Shown piece by piece: positions 22,201 through 34,489 of a stretch of 64,000 nt of DNA. The position numbers and the translations under genes were made by a program. How positions within the stretch are numbered: the first letter of the stretch is position 1; every line of letters starts with the position of its first letter. A model generated the notes under the pieces. That model ran no database searches, was not told the DNA's origin, and saw only the letters and a program-made list of their open reading frames with translations. Source of the stretch: Posidonia oceanica (Eukaryota; Streptophyta; Magnoliopsida; Alismatales; Posidoniaceae); contig JAZBRS010000026.1 in NCBI GenBank assembly GCA_037176725.1, positions 55,282,501 through 55,346,500 on the forward strand, in the 5' to 3' direction.

Positions 22201-24461
22201 GCCTTCCAGCTCCGTCTGCAGCTCGCCGGTCTTCCCTTCTTCTTCGGCGCCGGTCTCCTGCTCTCCGCGCGCTCCGGCCAGCAGAATGGTCCCTAGTTGG
22301 TCTCCGGAGCTCCGCACGATCGCCGACATCATCCTCCGCCGGTCCGGACGCCCGCAGCTCTCCTGTGCCGGTGGTGGTGAGTGCCGGTGGCTCACTGCTA
22401 CAGTGCCAGCCACCGCTGGCCAACACTGTGCTGTTATTTTTCTGTTAATATAGTTTATGTGTGAATATTGCATATCTGCCTTAAGTTATCTCATTTTTGC
22501 GTTTTAGTCCTCTGTTCATTTAATCAGCTTAGTTTTAAATTAAATATCATGCTAAATTGCAGCTTTTATTTCTGTTTCTCAGTATTTCCATTTAGGTCCT
22601 TTTACTGTGCTGTGTAGTTGTAATCTTTTGTATTTTAGTCCCTCTGCTTTCAATTTTTGCACATAGGTCCTGCTTTAAATCAGTTCATTTATTTGCATTA
22701 ATTTTGCCATATTGCATTGCATTCTGGCCCCCTGCATGTTTCTGATTTTGCACTTAGGTCCATGCACTGTAGAAACTTAGGTTTTATTTTTGATTTTTGC
22801 ATACTGCATTGCATGTTTTGCCTCCTGGTTTTGCATTTTTGCATTTAGGTCCATTTTAAATGGACAGTAACCATCCTACATGCATTTTTGCTTATTGCAT
22901 TGCATTTTGGCCCCTGTTTTTTCCAAAAATTGCACATCAGTCCTGTCTTTTGATTTCAGAGCATGTTTTACATATAAAATTGCATATTTGACCCTTGCAT
23001 GATTCAAAAATCACACATAGGTCCTTGCATCCTTTAAAAACCATGTAAAAAGACTGTTTTGCCCCTGAAGTTGCATCTTAGCTCCTATGCTCGCCAAATT
23101 GCACGTAGACCCTCCATTAGCATCCCCGGACTCCCCAAAACCTTGTTTTCTGGAAAATTTGCACTTTAGACCCCAGTTTTTTCCAAAATTGCACTCTGAC
23201 TTCTTTTATTTTCAAAACCTCTTCTAATGCATGCCCTCTTTTCAAAATAGCTTTCTGAGCCCTGTCTTTTGCAAAATAAAGCCCTGCCCTCTCCTGTTTT
23301 CAAAACCCTCCTCTGTGGACCCTATCCTTTGTGAAAACTTGCATTTAGCCCCTTTTCTTTTCCAAAAATGCTTTTGAACTCCTGTCTTTTCCAAGTTTTT
23401 CCCCTTGTCTCTTCTTGCTTGTGCATGCATTCTGCATCCATTTAGTCTTGCATTTTAGCATCCTTTTGCACACACTAAGCACCTTTAGCTCCCTTTCACT
23501 TGGGAGGACCTTTTGCACACCCCTAGGACCTCCTGAACACCTAGATCTGTTCTTCTCCCCTGTTCTGGCCTTTCTGCCTTGAAGCTGCGATATCATCCAA
23601 TCCGGCCGTTGGATCTTCTCAAGTAAGCTGCCCAGGCGACCGCAGCGAAGCGCCCTTCAGCATGGACTAGACAGATCTCAGATCAGGCTCCCAGATTTCC
23701 AGTATGTCCTCCTGAACCCCTGTATTGCATTCATTTGCATGCCATTTGCATAGTTTTCCTCGTTTTCGATTTCTGTCTCTTTGAGCATGTAGAATAGGAC
23801 CTCCCCTTTCTGCTTGGCAACTTAGATCCCTGTTTCGCGTTTCTCCATGTGTTTTGTGTTGAGTTTTCCCTAGATTTACCACTTAATGTGACTTTCTTCC
23901 CCCTTTTCCACGATCCGATCGCATCGTGAGCTTTGGGCAGCGCGCGAGACAGATCGTGGAACGGTTTAGTGGGAAACGGTCACAAAGGAGTGGTAATCCC
24001 TCCGTTTGCTCACCCTCCCCTTTGTAGGTCTTCACACCTACTCTGTGTGGCCCCGGACAGCGCCTGTTCTTACACATGCGTTGTTCTACTTCTCCTTTTA
24101 CTGCTTCTAATCTTTTCCTTGCATTTGCATTCGCACGGCTTTTCTGAGGTTTTTATCTCGCTGCTTTTGGCACCGTTTTGCGTGCCCACTCTCGTTTTGG
24201 CACCGTTTTGCGTGCCTGCTTTGTCTTTTGCGCTGCTTTGCATGCTTGCCCTGTTCTTGGCACAGTTTTGCGTGCCCATCATCGTCGTTTGCACCGATTT
24301 GCGTGCTGCCTTACTTTCTCGCTCGTTTTGCGACATGGTGGCGACTCTGATTTGTCTTATCTTTCTCTTTTCTCCTCGATTTTAAGTGTTTTCGAGTTGA
24401 GCCTCTTCCTCGGATCCAATCGCCGCTAATAGCGAGCCTGATTCCGATCGGGATTGCTACA
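19279..24461 (+). repeat. Solo LTR F, inserted in solo LTR E
   Basis: Starts TGTTGACACCCCATCTTGGC and ends GGGATTGCTACA. It is flanked by a perfect 5-bp duplication GTGGG (19274-19278 and 24462-24466). By sequence it belongs to the C subfamily. It lacks about 0.5 kb near 24333, where the ~30-bp repeats jump directly to the terminal GGTGGCGACTCTG segment, so the GCCTAACACC motif is missing. A candidate TATA box lies at 21170-21174 (TATAA), a donor-like ACTACAG/GTATTT at 22130/22131, and a splice-like segment at 23702-24027. Confidence 0.93.
22490..23400 (+). repeat. TTGCATTTT/CACATAGGTCC degenerate repeats (solo LTR F)
   Basis: T-rich degenerate units of about 50-65 bases containing TTGCAT and AGGTCC words, in the same position as in LTRs B, C and E. 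No coding potential. Confidence 0.7.
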
Positions 24462-26711
24462 GTGGGGTTCTGGTGAATCCAAATGCCAAGTTCGGGGATT
24501 TTAGGAGGCTTGTAGTGGTGGATTTGCAATGAGGAAGATGGTTCGGATGGAGTTGGGTGCTGAAGCTTTTCAAAGGTCGTTTCAGAGGTGATTCGTGGTG
24601 GTTTTTTGGCTTCTGGAAGTGGGGAAGGGAAGCTAGAGGTTCTGGGCTTGAGGGTGTATGAGCATCCCCTTGGTTTGAATCCAAATTTTCTGGTTTTGAT
24701 CCCCTTCTTTCCACTGAATTTTCTGGTCAGAGGGAGGAAGAATGGGTCTTGGTCTTTGGGTGGCAAGGCATGGGAGTGATGGAGGGCTGGTCTGGTGGCC
24801 ATAGGGCATGGGGGTGAGGTCGAGAAGTCCATGGTGGTGTCAGGCAAGGTTTGAAAAGAGTGGAAGGAGGTCTGTCGTTTGCATCTGAGAGAGAGGGAGA
24901 AGAATGGAAGAAGAAGAAGAGAAGGAGGGAAGGAGGAGGGGAAAACGCATGGGCTGTGGGCTTGATGCAAAAAAAAGAAATAAAGAAAGAAGGAAAGAAG
25001 GAGGGGAAGAGTTGGGTCAGATGGGCTGGACCAAAAGAAGGAGAGGTAGAAAAGAAAAGGAAGAAGGAAGAAAAAAGAAAGAAAGGGGAGAAAGAAGAAG
25101 GATAAAAAGGAATAAAATAAAATAAAATGGGAATAAAAATAAAAAGACTTTAAGGTGATTGCCTAAGTTAGGATTTTTAGATTAGGTTTTTTAATGGTTG
25201 TTTTTAATTAGGATTTTAGGATTAAGGAATTTTAGTTTTGATTTGGATTTTGAGTTTTCTTTAAGTGGTTTTTGGTTTTTGTTTAAATGTTTGTTAAATG
25301 TTTAAATTGTCCTTCAGTTATGTTTTTCTTGTTAAGTCTTTGGAATTTTTGATTAGGTTTTTTAAAGATCGTTTTTAAATTAATTAGGGAGAGTTTTAGC
25401 CTTCGATTTTAATCTTTTTTAGGATTTTGTTTAAGTTTTGCTTTAAATTTGATTTTGTTTGTTGGATTCTTTTAATATTTTTTAGTTAAGTTTTTCTTGT
25501 TTAATTAAGCGTTTTCAAATTTTTGATTGTTTGTTTTTTTCTTTTCAATTAAGTTTTCAAATTGTTTCTTTTAGAATTGTTAAGTTAAGTTTTCCCCCTT
25601 TTTTTTTGATTACTTGCCTTAGTATTTTAAGTTGTTTTCTTTCTTTTTAGGGTTTGTTTTTTTTTTGATTGTTCTCAGTAGGGTTTTTTACTCTGGCTTG
25701 TTTCGATTACATTTTGGTTTTTTTCTCTGATTTTATAGCATTTTCTTTTGTTTGTTTTGTATTTTTTATATTACATTCTCAATTTCCTTTTTTAATTGGA
25801 TTTAGTTAGGTTTTTGTTTTTTGATTGTTTGTTCAAGTTTTTAATTATTTATTTTTAGGATTTTGACTTGTTTCTCTTTTGTTTTAGAGTTTTAAATGTT
25901 TTTAAAGGTTTTTTAGGGGTTTAGTAAGAGAGGAGAAGAGGAAATTAGAAAGGAGAGGAAAAGGGAGAAATGGAGGGATAAATAGGAAAGAGAGGAGTTG
26001 AAGGAAAATAATTTTTTGAAAATCAAAGAAAATGGTAAAAATAAGATAAAAATAGGAATAAGATTGAGAACAGATAGGAGCACAAGGGGGGCCCATAGCC
26101 AGACAAAAAAGAGGGAGAAAAGGAGGTGAAAAGAATGAGGATAATCAGGAGAGAGAGAGAGGAGAGAGAAAAGAATAATCCAGGAGAGAGAAAAGGATAA
26201 TTTGGGTAAATGGAGGTCTTAGAGGTTTCAAAAAGGGGTGAAATTTGGTGGGTGTGTAGTCTAGGATCTCTAGTGTGCGACCTAGGGTTTTGGTTTGGTT
26301 TTGAGAAAGTTATGGAAGGGTTTTGAGGTGTAGAAAAAGGGTAGTTTTGCCTAAGTTTCCTAGGGTTTTTGGGAGTGGTTTTGGTTTGAAAGTTTCTAGG
26401 ATTTTTGGTGGGTTTGTTAAGTCAAGGATGGTGAGTTTTCCTATGGTTTTTGGTTAGTTTTTGGGTTCAGGAAAGGGGTGTGATCCTAGGTTGAGTTTAG
26501 GCTGGTTTTGGAGGGAAAGAGAAAGGGAGAGGTGTGGATTTGGACCTGCATTTGGATGGTTTTAGGGTAAGGTCTTGGATGGTTTCAGGGTAAGGTTTTT
26601 GGGGTTAGAAAATGGGTGTTAGGTTGAAAGGGAGGGTGTGGTTTTAGGTTTTTCCTAGCCGCTCGAGAGATCCATTAATTCAGCCTGTCAAAATGAGGTG
26701 TCAACACTTTC

Positions 26712-27049
26712 CCTATGGTTAACTAAAAATGGCAAGTAAAAAGAACTTCTAGGGGCAACTAGAGACTTCAAACAATCTTGCACCCCCTTGGGTTAATAAA
26801 ATGCGCAAGATAAAAAACTTTAAGCATTTGCATAAGCATCATATAGGGCATGCATTCTTCTCATTTGAGTCCACCTACTAGTCTGCGAAGGACAGTTTCG
26901 ACCTCTTGTTCCACCGCTTCTGGTATGGGCCAAGTCAGTCGGTTTGTCCCCCCTTGTCCAGGGGTCATGTCAGTGCTACTGGAGTGTACTACCCACACTT
27001 TGGCGGGGTTAGGGCCACCAACGCACCACCCTGTTATTTCCTCTGCTTT
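26712..27049 (+). other. Element B leader, right part, ending at an internal deletion
   Basis: Colinear with 41071-41405 of element C. At CTGCTTTG (about 27043-27050) the match to the leader ends and the tail repeat (ACATCCAGTAACTGTC) starts. This junction removed gag, pol and the DUF7745-like ORF, which span about 14 kb in C. Confidence 0.82.
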
Positions 27050-28010
27050 GACATCCAGTAACTGTCTCTCATAATTGCACCTTCCGGTTGATAGGACCGT
27101 AAACTATCATTCTCTGGCTGATGATCCAAAACTCATCTTTGGCTGATATCCAAAACTATCACTTGCAATTACGTTATACGGCTGATGTCCAGTAACTATC
27201 CCTTGCAATTGCTCTTTCCGGTTGATAGGACCGTAAACTATCATTCTCTGGCTGATGATCCAAAACTCATCTTTGGCTGATATCCAAAACTATCACCTGC
27301 AATTGCATTATACGGTTGATAACCAGTAACTATCCCTCATGATTGCACTTTCCGGTTGATAGACCCGTAAACTATCGCTCCCGGTTGATAAGTCCGTAAA
27401 CTATCGCTTCCGATTGATAGGACCATAAACTATCGCTGCGCCAATCATGTTATACGGCTGATATCCAGTAACTATCACTCGCAATTGCCCTTTTCAGTTG
27501 ATAGGACCGTAAACTATCGCTCCCGGTTGATAGGACCGTAAACTATCACTCTCGGTTGATAGGCCCGTAAACTATCGCTCCTGGTTGATAGGCCTGTAAA
27601 CTATCGCTCCCGGTTGATAGGCCTGTAAACTATCGCTTCCGGTTGATAGGACCGTAAACTATCGCGGGCATTTGCGTTATACGGCTGATAACCAGTAACT
27701 ATCACTCATGGATTGTGCTTCCGGTTGATAGGACTGTAAACTATCGCTCTCGGTTGATAGGACCGTAAACTATCGCTCCTGGTTGATAGGCCTGTAAACT
27801 ATCGCTCCCGGTTGATAGGCCCATAAACTATCGCTTCCGGTTGATAGGACCGTAAACTATCCTGCACAATCATGTTTTACGGCTGATATCCAGTAACTAT
27901 CACTCACAACTGCACCCTCCGGTTGATAGGACCGTAAACTATCGCTTCTGGTTGATAGGTCCGTAAACTATCGCTTCCGGTTGATAGGACCGTAAACTAT
28001 CCGGCCAATA
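27050..28010 (+). repeat. GATAG-ACCGTAAA-CTATC hairpin array (element B tail)
   Basis: About 30 tandem units of 26-28 bases of the form GGTTGATAGGACCGTAAACTATCGCTCCC. Each can fold as a 5-bp stem GATAG/CTATC around a 9-nt loop. Variant stems also pair: GATGA/TCATC (27120-27124 / 27133-27137) and GACA/TGTC (27050-27053 / 27063-27066). Longer composite units include CGTTATACGGCTGATATCCAG. The array is homologous to 55740-56640 in element C. Confidence 0.88.
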
Positions 28011-28559
28011 AGTCCAACATCTTATCACCTCCTTCGTGCGACTTTGTTCTAGGAAGACAAAGTCCCGCATCCCCCTGTGATAGGAGGGTTGGCCCCTCTC
28101 CCTTCGCGCTTCTTTTTCGCTAGCTTGCCCCCTAGGTGGGGAAAAGCTGCACTTTTCTTTCTCGCCTTGTTGCGCGAGTTTGGACTAGCTGCCAGATTTT
28201 TGCGCTACATCGCGGTTTTTTCTTTTAGCATTCCTTTTGCATTCTGCACTTTCTTTTTTCTAAGCACTGCATGCTAATCTAACATCATCAGCATCTTGTA
28301 CTGCGTTAGCATTCTTATCTGTACTGACTTTTGTACTAACATTTGCATTGCATTTGCATTTGCATGCATTGCATACATTGCATCCCATCCATCTGCACCT
28401 GTATTTTGCATTGCGGCAACGAGCTACGACTTTCAGTGCATTCGCCGAATAAGTAGCTTACGCCAATAGCAAACTTCTGCTCCCGTCGGTCAGATAGGGT
28501 GTCTTGTCAACCCTGAGCAGCGGCCTCGCTTCGCTTGACCTCGCTCAGGGAGGGGCATC
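28011..28559 (+). other. Element B conserved 3' block and polypurine tract
   Basis: Non-coding block shared with elements C and D. It contains the perfect 8-bp hairpin CCCTGAGC (28511-28518) / GCTCAGGG (28543-28550) with a 24-nt loop, and the polypurine tract AGGGAGGGGCATC (28547-28559) abutting the 3' LTR. Confidence 0.82.
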
Positions 28560-31500
28560 TGTTGACACCCCATTTTGACAGGCTGAATCAATTGGAATCT
28601 TCTGGTGGCTTCTGGATCCAAACCTAGGTCCAAACCTACACATTCCTTTTCACCCATCTCTTCAAAACAAGCCCAAACCTAACCTAGAATCACACTCCTT
28701 TCCCAAGACCAAAAACTATCCAAAAACCATAGGAAAACTCACCATTCCTGACTTAACAAACCTGCCAAAAACCCTTAGAAATTTTCAAACCAAAATCACT
28801 CCCCAAAACCCTAGAAAACCTAGGGAAAACTACCCTTTTTCTACACCTCAAAACCCTTCCAAAACCTTCCCAAATCCAAACCCAAACCTTAGGTCCAACA
28901 CTAGAGACCCTAGGCTACACACTCTCCAAATTTCAGCCCTTTTCTAAACCTCTAACCCCTTCATTTACCCAAATTATCCTTTTCTCTCTCCTAGATTATT
29001 CTTTTCTCTCTCCTCTCTCTCTCCTGATTATTCTCCTTCTTTTCACTCCCTTCTCACTCTTCTCCTTGCCTGGATGTGGGCCCACCCTATGCATCTACCT
29101 CTTCTGCATTTTATTTATATTTTTATTTTATTTTTAGCTTATTTCTTGATTTTTTAATATTTATTTTCCTTTAACACCTCTCTTTCTTCTTTACTCCATC
29201 GTTACTCCCTTATTTCTTCCTTTTCTTTTTCCTTTTCCCTTTCCTTTCCTTTCTTCCACTAAATCTCTAAAAAATCTTTAAAAAACCTTTAAAACTCTAA
29301 AACAAAAGAGAAACCAATCAAAACCCTAAAAAGAAACAATTAAAAACTTAAACAAACAATTAAAAACAAAAACCTAACCAAACCAAACTAAAACTAAAAG
29401 CTATGAGGGCAATCTAAAAATACAAAACTAAAAAAAAGAAAATGCTATAAAATCATGCGAAAAACCCAAAATATAATCAAAACAAGCAAAGGTAAAAACC
29501 CTACTAAAAACAATCAAAAAACAAATCCTAAAAAGAAAGAGAACAATTTAAAATGCTAAGGCAAGCAATTAAGAAAAAAAACCCTAACCTAACAAATCTA
29601 AAAAGAACAATTTAAAAACTTATTTGAAAAAGAAAAAGAAACAATCAAAAATTTGAAAACACTTAACAAAAAACTTAACAAGAAAAACTACAAAGAAAAA
29701 ATATTAAAAGAACTTAACAAACAAAATCAAAAAATGATTTAAAGAAGATTTAAGAAAAAACCCTAAAAGACTAAAATCAAAAGCCAAAACTCACCCTAAT
29801 TAACTTAAAAACAATCTTTAAAAAGCCTAATTAAAAAATCCAAACTTAATAAGAAAAACTTAACTAAAAAACAATTTAAAAAACTTAACAAACATTTAAA
29901 CAAAATCAAAAAACAAATTAAAAAGAAAACTTAAATCCTAACTTAAATCAACATTAAAAATCTTCCTAATCCTAATTAACCAATTAAAAACAACCATTAA
30001 AAACCTAATCTAAAAATCCTAACTTAAACAACCACCTTAAAAACATTTTCAAATCTTTTTATTTTTATTTCTATTTTATTATAATTTGCTTCCCCTTCTT
30101 CTTCTTCCTTTCTTTTTCTATTTCTTCTTCCCTCACTTTGATCCAACCCATCATGCCCCTCTTCCCTCCTTCCTTCTTTCTTTCTTTTTTTCTTTTTTTC
30201 GTGCGCACGGCCCAGCCCACGCCTTTCCTCCTTCTCCTTCTTCTTCTTCCTCAGACACCCTCTCCCGCCAGCCAACTCCCTCCTCTTCAAATTCAACTTC
30301 TTCTTCCCTCTCGATCCCATCAGCTCCAGCTCATCTCCACCTCTCTCGTATCTCAGCAGCTTCTCCGGGGCATTAATTGTCCATTGCCTCCGGTCGTCCT
30401 CCCTCTGCAGCTGCAGCCTGCGCCGATGGATTTTCAAAAATCCCAGCGCGCTCGTTTCATCCGTAGCCCTGATAAAACCTCCAATCTTCTTCTCCTTCAC
30501 TGCCTTTTCGTCGTCTAGAGAAAGAGAGAGAGAATCCGGAGCTGAGAGCACCCAATTCCCCTTCTTCCCCTCTGCAAAAAACAGTCCTCTTCCTCCTCTT
30601 CCTTTCCACCCGAACCAGAGCCTCCATCCTCAACAAAACCACTCCCGATTCCGTCCCCAAATCCACCCAAACTCCCAGCATTTCAGGCCACCCTTCCACA
30701 GCCCGAACCACCCTGAAACCACCCCCCAACTCCTCCTTTTCCAAGATAGAACCCAACACTTCCTCTCCCCAGAATTCCTAACTCTACTGCTCACGAAATC
30801 CTCCCAAATCCCAGCACCTAACTCCCTGAATCACCACCTTTCCAACCCCCCTAAGCTTCGCCTCCAGTTCTCCCCACAGACCAGACCCTCCACTTCAAAC
30901 ACCTTCCCTAATTTCTGACCAGAAATCTCTCTAGCTGCCAACTCTCGAACCAAGCCCCCACCGTCCAATCTTAGCATTCAGAACCCCTCACCAAGCACCC
31001 AGAAGATCGCCAGCACCTTCCTACCAGCCCAGGGAGCAGTAGACAGTCACCCCCACCTCCGGTCGTTCTTGTTGAACCCAAAGGAGCAATTTCTTGCTAC
31101 GGCCTTCAGAGCTTGCGTCCGATCGTTCGGGAAGCATCGGAGGATCGCGTGGAGTGGATCCAAGCAATCGCAGCCCATTGACAACGCCCGTAGCAGTCGG
31201 ACCAAGCTCGCCGACTTCTGCAGAAGGCACCGACGTCGGGAGGACTTCTCAGCCGTGGAAACAGGTAGATTCCTTTTCCCTTAGCCTAATTCTCTCTCTA
31301 GCATACTTTTCTGGCCATTAGGTTTGGGTTTCCCCCTTCTACCGCCGAGTCAATGCCGCCGCGCCTCCGTCTTCTCCGGCGAGCTCCGGCTCTGTCCTGC
31401 CGCACCAGCCAGCAGAACCCAGCTCCGAGCATCCCCCGAGGACCGCACGGACTCTAGGAGCACGCCGGTGCCTTCAGAACGTTCTCCCGTCGCGCCGATC

Positions 31501-31739
31501 GTCCGGTCGACCTCCGGAAGTCCAGCAGGCCTCTGTCATCTCCTCCGGCCATCTCCAGGCACCGTCACGGCTCGTCGAACGTCGCCCGATCTCCGCCTGT
31601 CTTCGGTGAAGGCCGTCGACGCTTCCTCGCCGCTCCAACTTCCCTCCTCCGCATTTCCCGGCCACTGGTAGCAGTTGCTACAGTGGCCGCTCGCCTGCAA
31701 TTTCACTATGCTTTTATTTTTGTTAACTATGCAAATTTT

Positions 31740-32600
31740 TACCAAATATTACATTTTCACCTTCCATTTTTGTTTTATTGCTTTCCAGTCCTGCCATCGT
31801 TTAAGATTCATTTAAGTTTGAATTTAAATCATATGAAATTGCCTGAAAAACCTAAAAAACTGATTAATTGCTAGTTAGTCCTCCTGCCATGTTTTCCTTT
31901 AGCTTTTATTTTAGTTCAGCCCCAGCATGTTATTTTATTTGCTTTCCAGTCCTCTACTGTTACAGTTTATTTATTTTTCTTTACATCCAGTCCAGTTATT
32001 TATTTTATTTACATTCCAGTCCATTTACAATTCATTTAAGTTTCTACACATTTATTTTCTAGTCCTGCTATTTATTTTATTTACTTATTAGTTCTGATTT
32101 TTGCACATAAGTCCTCCATTTGCATGCATAGCATCTATTTTTAACATTTTTCCTTATAAAATTGCATTTTAGACCCTACGTGTTTTAAAATCACACATAG
32201 GTCCTCTACATGTTATAAAACTCATTTAAATGCATAATTTTGCTTATAAAATTGCATTTTAGCCCCTGCATATTTAAAAATTGCACATAGGTCCACTGAT
32301 TAATTCACAGACCATTCAAAATCACAGTTTTACCTTATAAAATTGCATTTTGACCCTTGCATGTTTCAAAATTGCATGTAGGTCCTTCACTTGTTTTCAA
32401 AACTTATTTAAATGCATGTTTACCTCATTAAATTGCATTTTAAACCCTGCATTTTGTAAAATTGCACTCAGACCCCCAAGTTTTCAAAAACCTTGCATAT
32501 AAGCCCCTAACTTTTCAAAATTCTTGCATTTAGGTCCTTAACTTTTTCAAAAATTGCATTTAGGTACCTAAGTTTTCTGGAAAGTTATTCTTAGGTCATT
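31740..32600 (+). repeat. TTGCATTTT/CACATAGGTCC degenerate repeats (B 3' LTR)
   Basis: T-rich degenerate array of about 50-65-base units. It lacks about 236 bp that are present in the left LTR of the same element (around 32096). Confidence 0.7.
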
Positions 32601-33354
32601 TTCTTGCATTTTTGCATGCATTGCACCCATGCATCTTTGCATTTGGCATTTTTGCACATACTTAAGTATTTCTAGCTCCTATTTACGTGGGAGGACCTGT
32701 TTTGTACACCCCTAGGACCTCTTTTACACTTAGATCCATTTTTCTCCCCTGTTCTGGCCCCTCTACCTTGAAGCCAGCATATCTTCTGATCGGGCCGCCG
32801 GATCTTCTCGACCAAACTACCTGGACGACCCCAGTGGAACGTTCTTCCATGCAGACCAAGCTTTCCTCAAATCAGGCTTCAGATTTCCAAGGTAAGTCCT
32901 TCTGAACCCCTGCACAGTATTCATTCGCATACCATTTGCAATGTATGCAGTGTTTTTGCTTTCTGTTTTCTCGAGCATGTTGACTAAGGCTTCCTCTTCT
33001 TATCTATCAATTTTGTCTCCTCTTTTCGCGTACTCTTGGCATCTTTGGGTTGTGTTTCCCCTGGATTCACTACTAATTGTGACTTTCTTCCCCTTTTCCA
33101 TGATTCAGTCGCATCGCGAGCTTTTGGCAGCGTGTGAGACACATCGTGGGACACTTTGGTGGGAAATGGTCACACAACAGTGGTAATCCCTCCACTTGCT
33201 TCCTTTCCCCTTTGTAGGTCTTCACACCTACATTGAGTGACCCTTAAACGGTGCTTGTCCTTACACTTGCACCGTTTGCCTCCCCTTTGCTTCTCTTGCT
33301 CTTCCTCTTTGTATCTGCATTTGCATGGCTTTATCAATGCTTTATCTCGCTTGC

Positions 33355-33795
33355 CTTGGCACCATTTTACGTGCCCGCTTTGTTTTCGGCACCGTTTCGC
33401 GTGCCTGCTTTGCTTTCTTGCACCATTTTGCATGCTGGCTTTGTTTTCTGCACCGTTTCGTGTGCTGCTTCTTTTTCTTGCACCGTTTTACGTGCTGGCT
33501 TTGTTTTCTACACTACTTCATGTGCCGCTCTGTTTTTGGCACCGTTTTGCGTGCCCGCTTTGCTTTTGACACCGTTTTGCATGCCCACTCTGTTTTTGGC
33601 ACCGTTTTGCATGCCCACTTTGCATTTGACATCGTTTTGCATGTCTGCTCTATTTCTTGCACCGTTTTGCGTGCTGGCTTTGTTTTCTGCACCGTTTTGC
33701 GTGTCGCTTTGTCTTTTGCACCGTTTTGTGTGCCGTCTTGTTTTCCCGCATCGTTTCGCGTGCCACTTCCATTTCTCGGATCGTTTTGCGCGTTT
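33355..33795 (+). repeat. ~30-bp GCACCGTTTTGCGTGC tandem repeats (B 3' LTR)
   Basis: About 14 units matching the array in B's left LTR. The long Cys/Phe-rich ORFs here arise from the near-multiple-of-three period. Confidence 0.85.
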
Positions 33796-34489
33796 TATGC
33801 TATTTTCTCTTGCATGTCGCCTGCATTGCATGGTTTTACCGCTGTTTTGCTTATTCGCCTGCATTTGCATATAGGGCAGTGATGCTTACTGCCTGGAGTT
33901 CTCACGAACTAGGGTTCGCCCGGCTCGGAACACAGACAGCGTTGCTGAGCGCTTAGACTGCATGTTTACTTCACTGCATTGCATTCCATCACTTAGAGCA
34001 CACCTTTGAGCATTCATTTAGGCATTCAATAGCACTTAGGCATTTCAATCTGCATTTCTCTGCGTATGCGAGCGTAAGCCTAGAAAGACCGATTCTCGGG
34101 CGTGTCAAGGGTGCCTAACACCTTCCCTACACGTAACAGGAGTCCTTGCCCAGTCTTTTGGCCCGCAATAACCATATTGCCCTTATCTTAGGCATGAGTC
34201 ATATCATTTGCATTCATTTGCATTTGTTTTCCTTTGCATTGCGTCCTTTGCTTGGTTTTACGTGTTAACTCACGCATTACCCCGGTTTTCCTTGTCTCCC
34301 GATAATAAATACGGTAGCGATTCTGAATTGTCTTATCTTCTTCTTTTCTTATCTTTTCTCCTCTGTTTTAAGTGTTTTCGAGTTGAGCCTCCTCCTCGAA
34401 CATAGCCGCTTATAGTGAACCTGATTCTGATTGGTGCACGCGAGCTTTTGGCAGTGTGCATGGACGATCTGAACACCGGGATTACTACA

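Larger units (their letters stand above)
15706..26706 (-). repeat. Solo LTR E (minus strand), interrupted by solo LTR F
   Basis: On the minus strand it starts TGTTGACACCTCATTTTGAC at 26706 and ends at 15706 with TACTATA. It is flanked by a perfect 5-bp duplication CTTTC (15701-15705 and 26707-26711). No internal retroelement sequence is present, so it is a solo LTR left by LTR-LTR recombination. Its original length is about 5.8 kb once F and F's duplicated target are removed. By its first bases it belongs to the B subfamily. A splice-like segment lies on the minus strand from GTAAGT (17367-17362) to TTGTAG ending at 17041. ORFs such as 16266-17219 are tandem-repeat by-products. Confidence 0.92.
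12078..34489 (+). mobile_element. Element B: internally deleted Tat-like retrotransposon
   Basis: Order: 5'-truncated left LTR (12078-15106), PBS (15108-15125), leader (15126-15705 and 26712-27049, split by solo LTR E), hairpin-repeat tail (27050-28010), 3' block with polypurine tract, and a complete 3' LTR (28560-34489). Gag, pol and the DUF7745-like ORF are absent. The leader joins the tail directly near 27050. The left boundary is a deletion that removed both the start of the left LTR (about 3.1 kb) and about 610 bp of A's pol, so no target duplication remains. Confidence 0.88.
28560..34489 (+). repeat. 3' LTR of element B (5,930 bp)
   Basis: Starts TGTTGACACCCCATTTTGAC and ends GGGATTACTACA. 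Pol of element A resumes at 34490. Internal domains in order: telobox-containing CCCTA-rich start, A-rich strand (about 29250-30060), polypyrimidine stretch, GC-rich leader-like part with donor-like ACAG/GTAG (31264/31265), T-rich TTGCATTTT repeats (31740-32600), splice-like segment (GTAAGT 32892-32897 to TTTGTAG ending 33217), ~30-bp repeats, and the GCCTAACACC motif near 34112. Confidence 0.92.

Noticed and set aside
27050..28010. CRISPR-like array of short spaced repeats
   Set aside because: Units are contiguous degenerate hairpins without unique spacers or cas genes, inside a plant retrotransposon tail.
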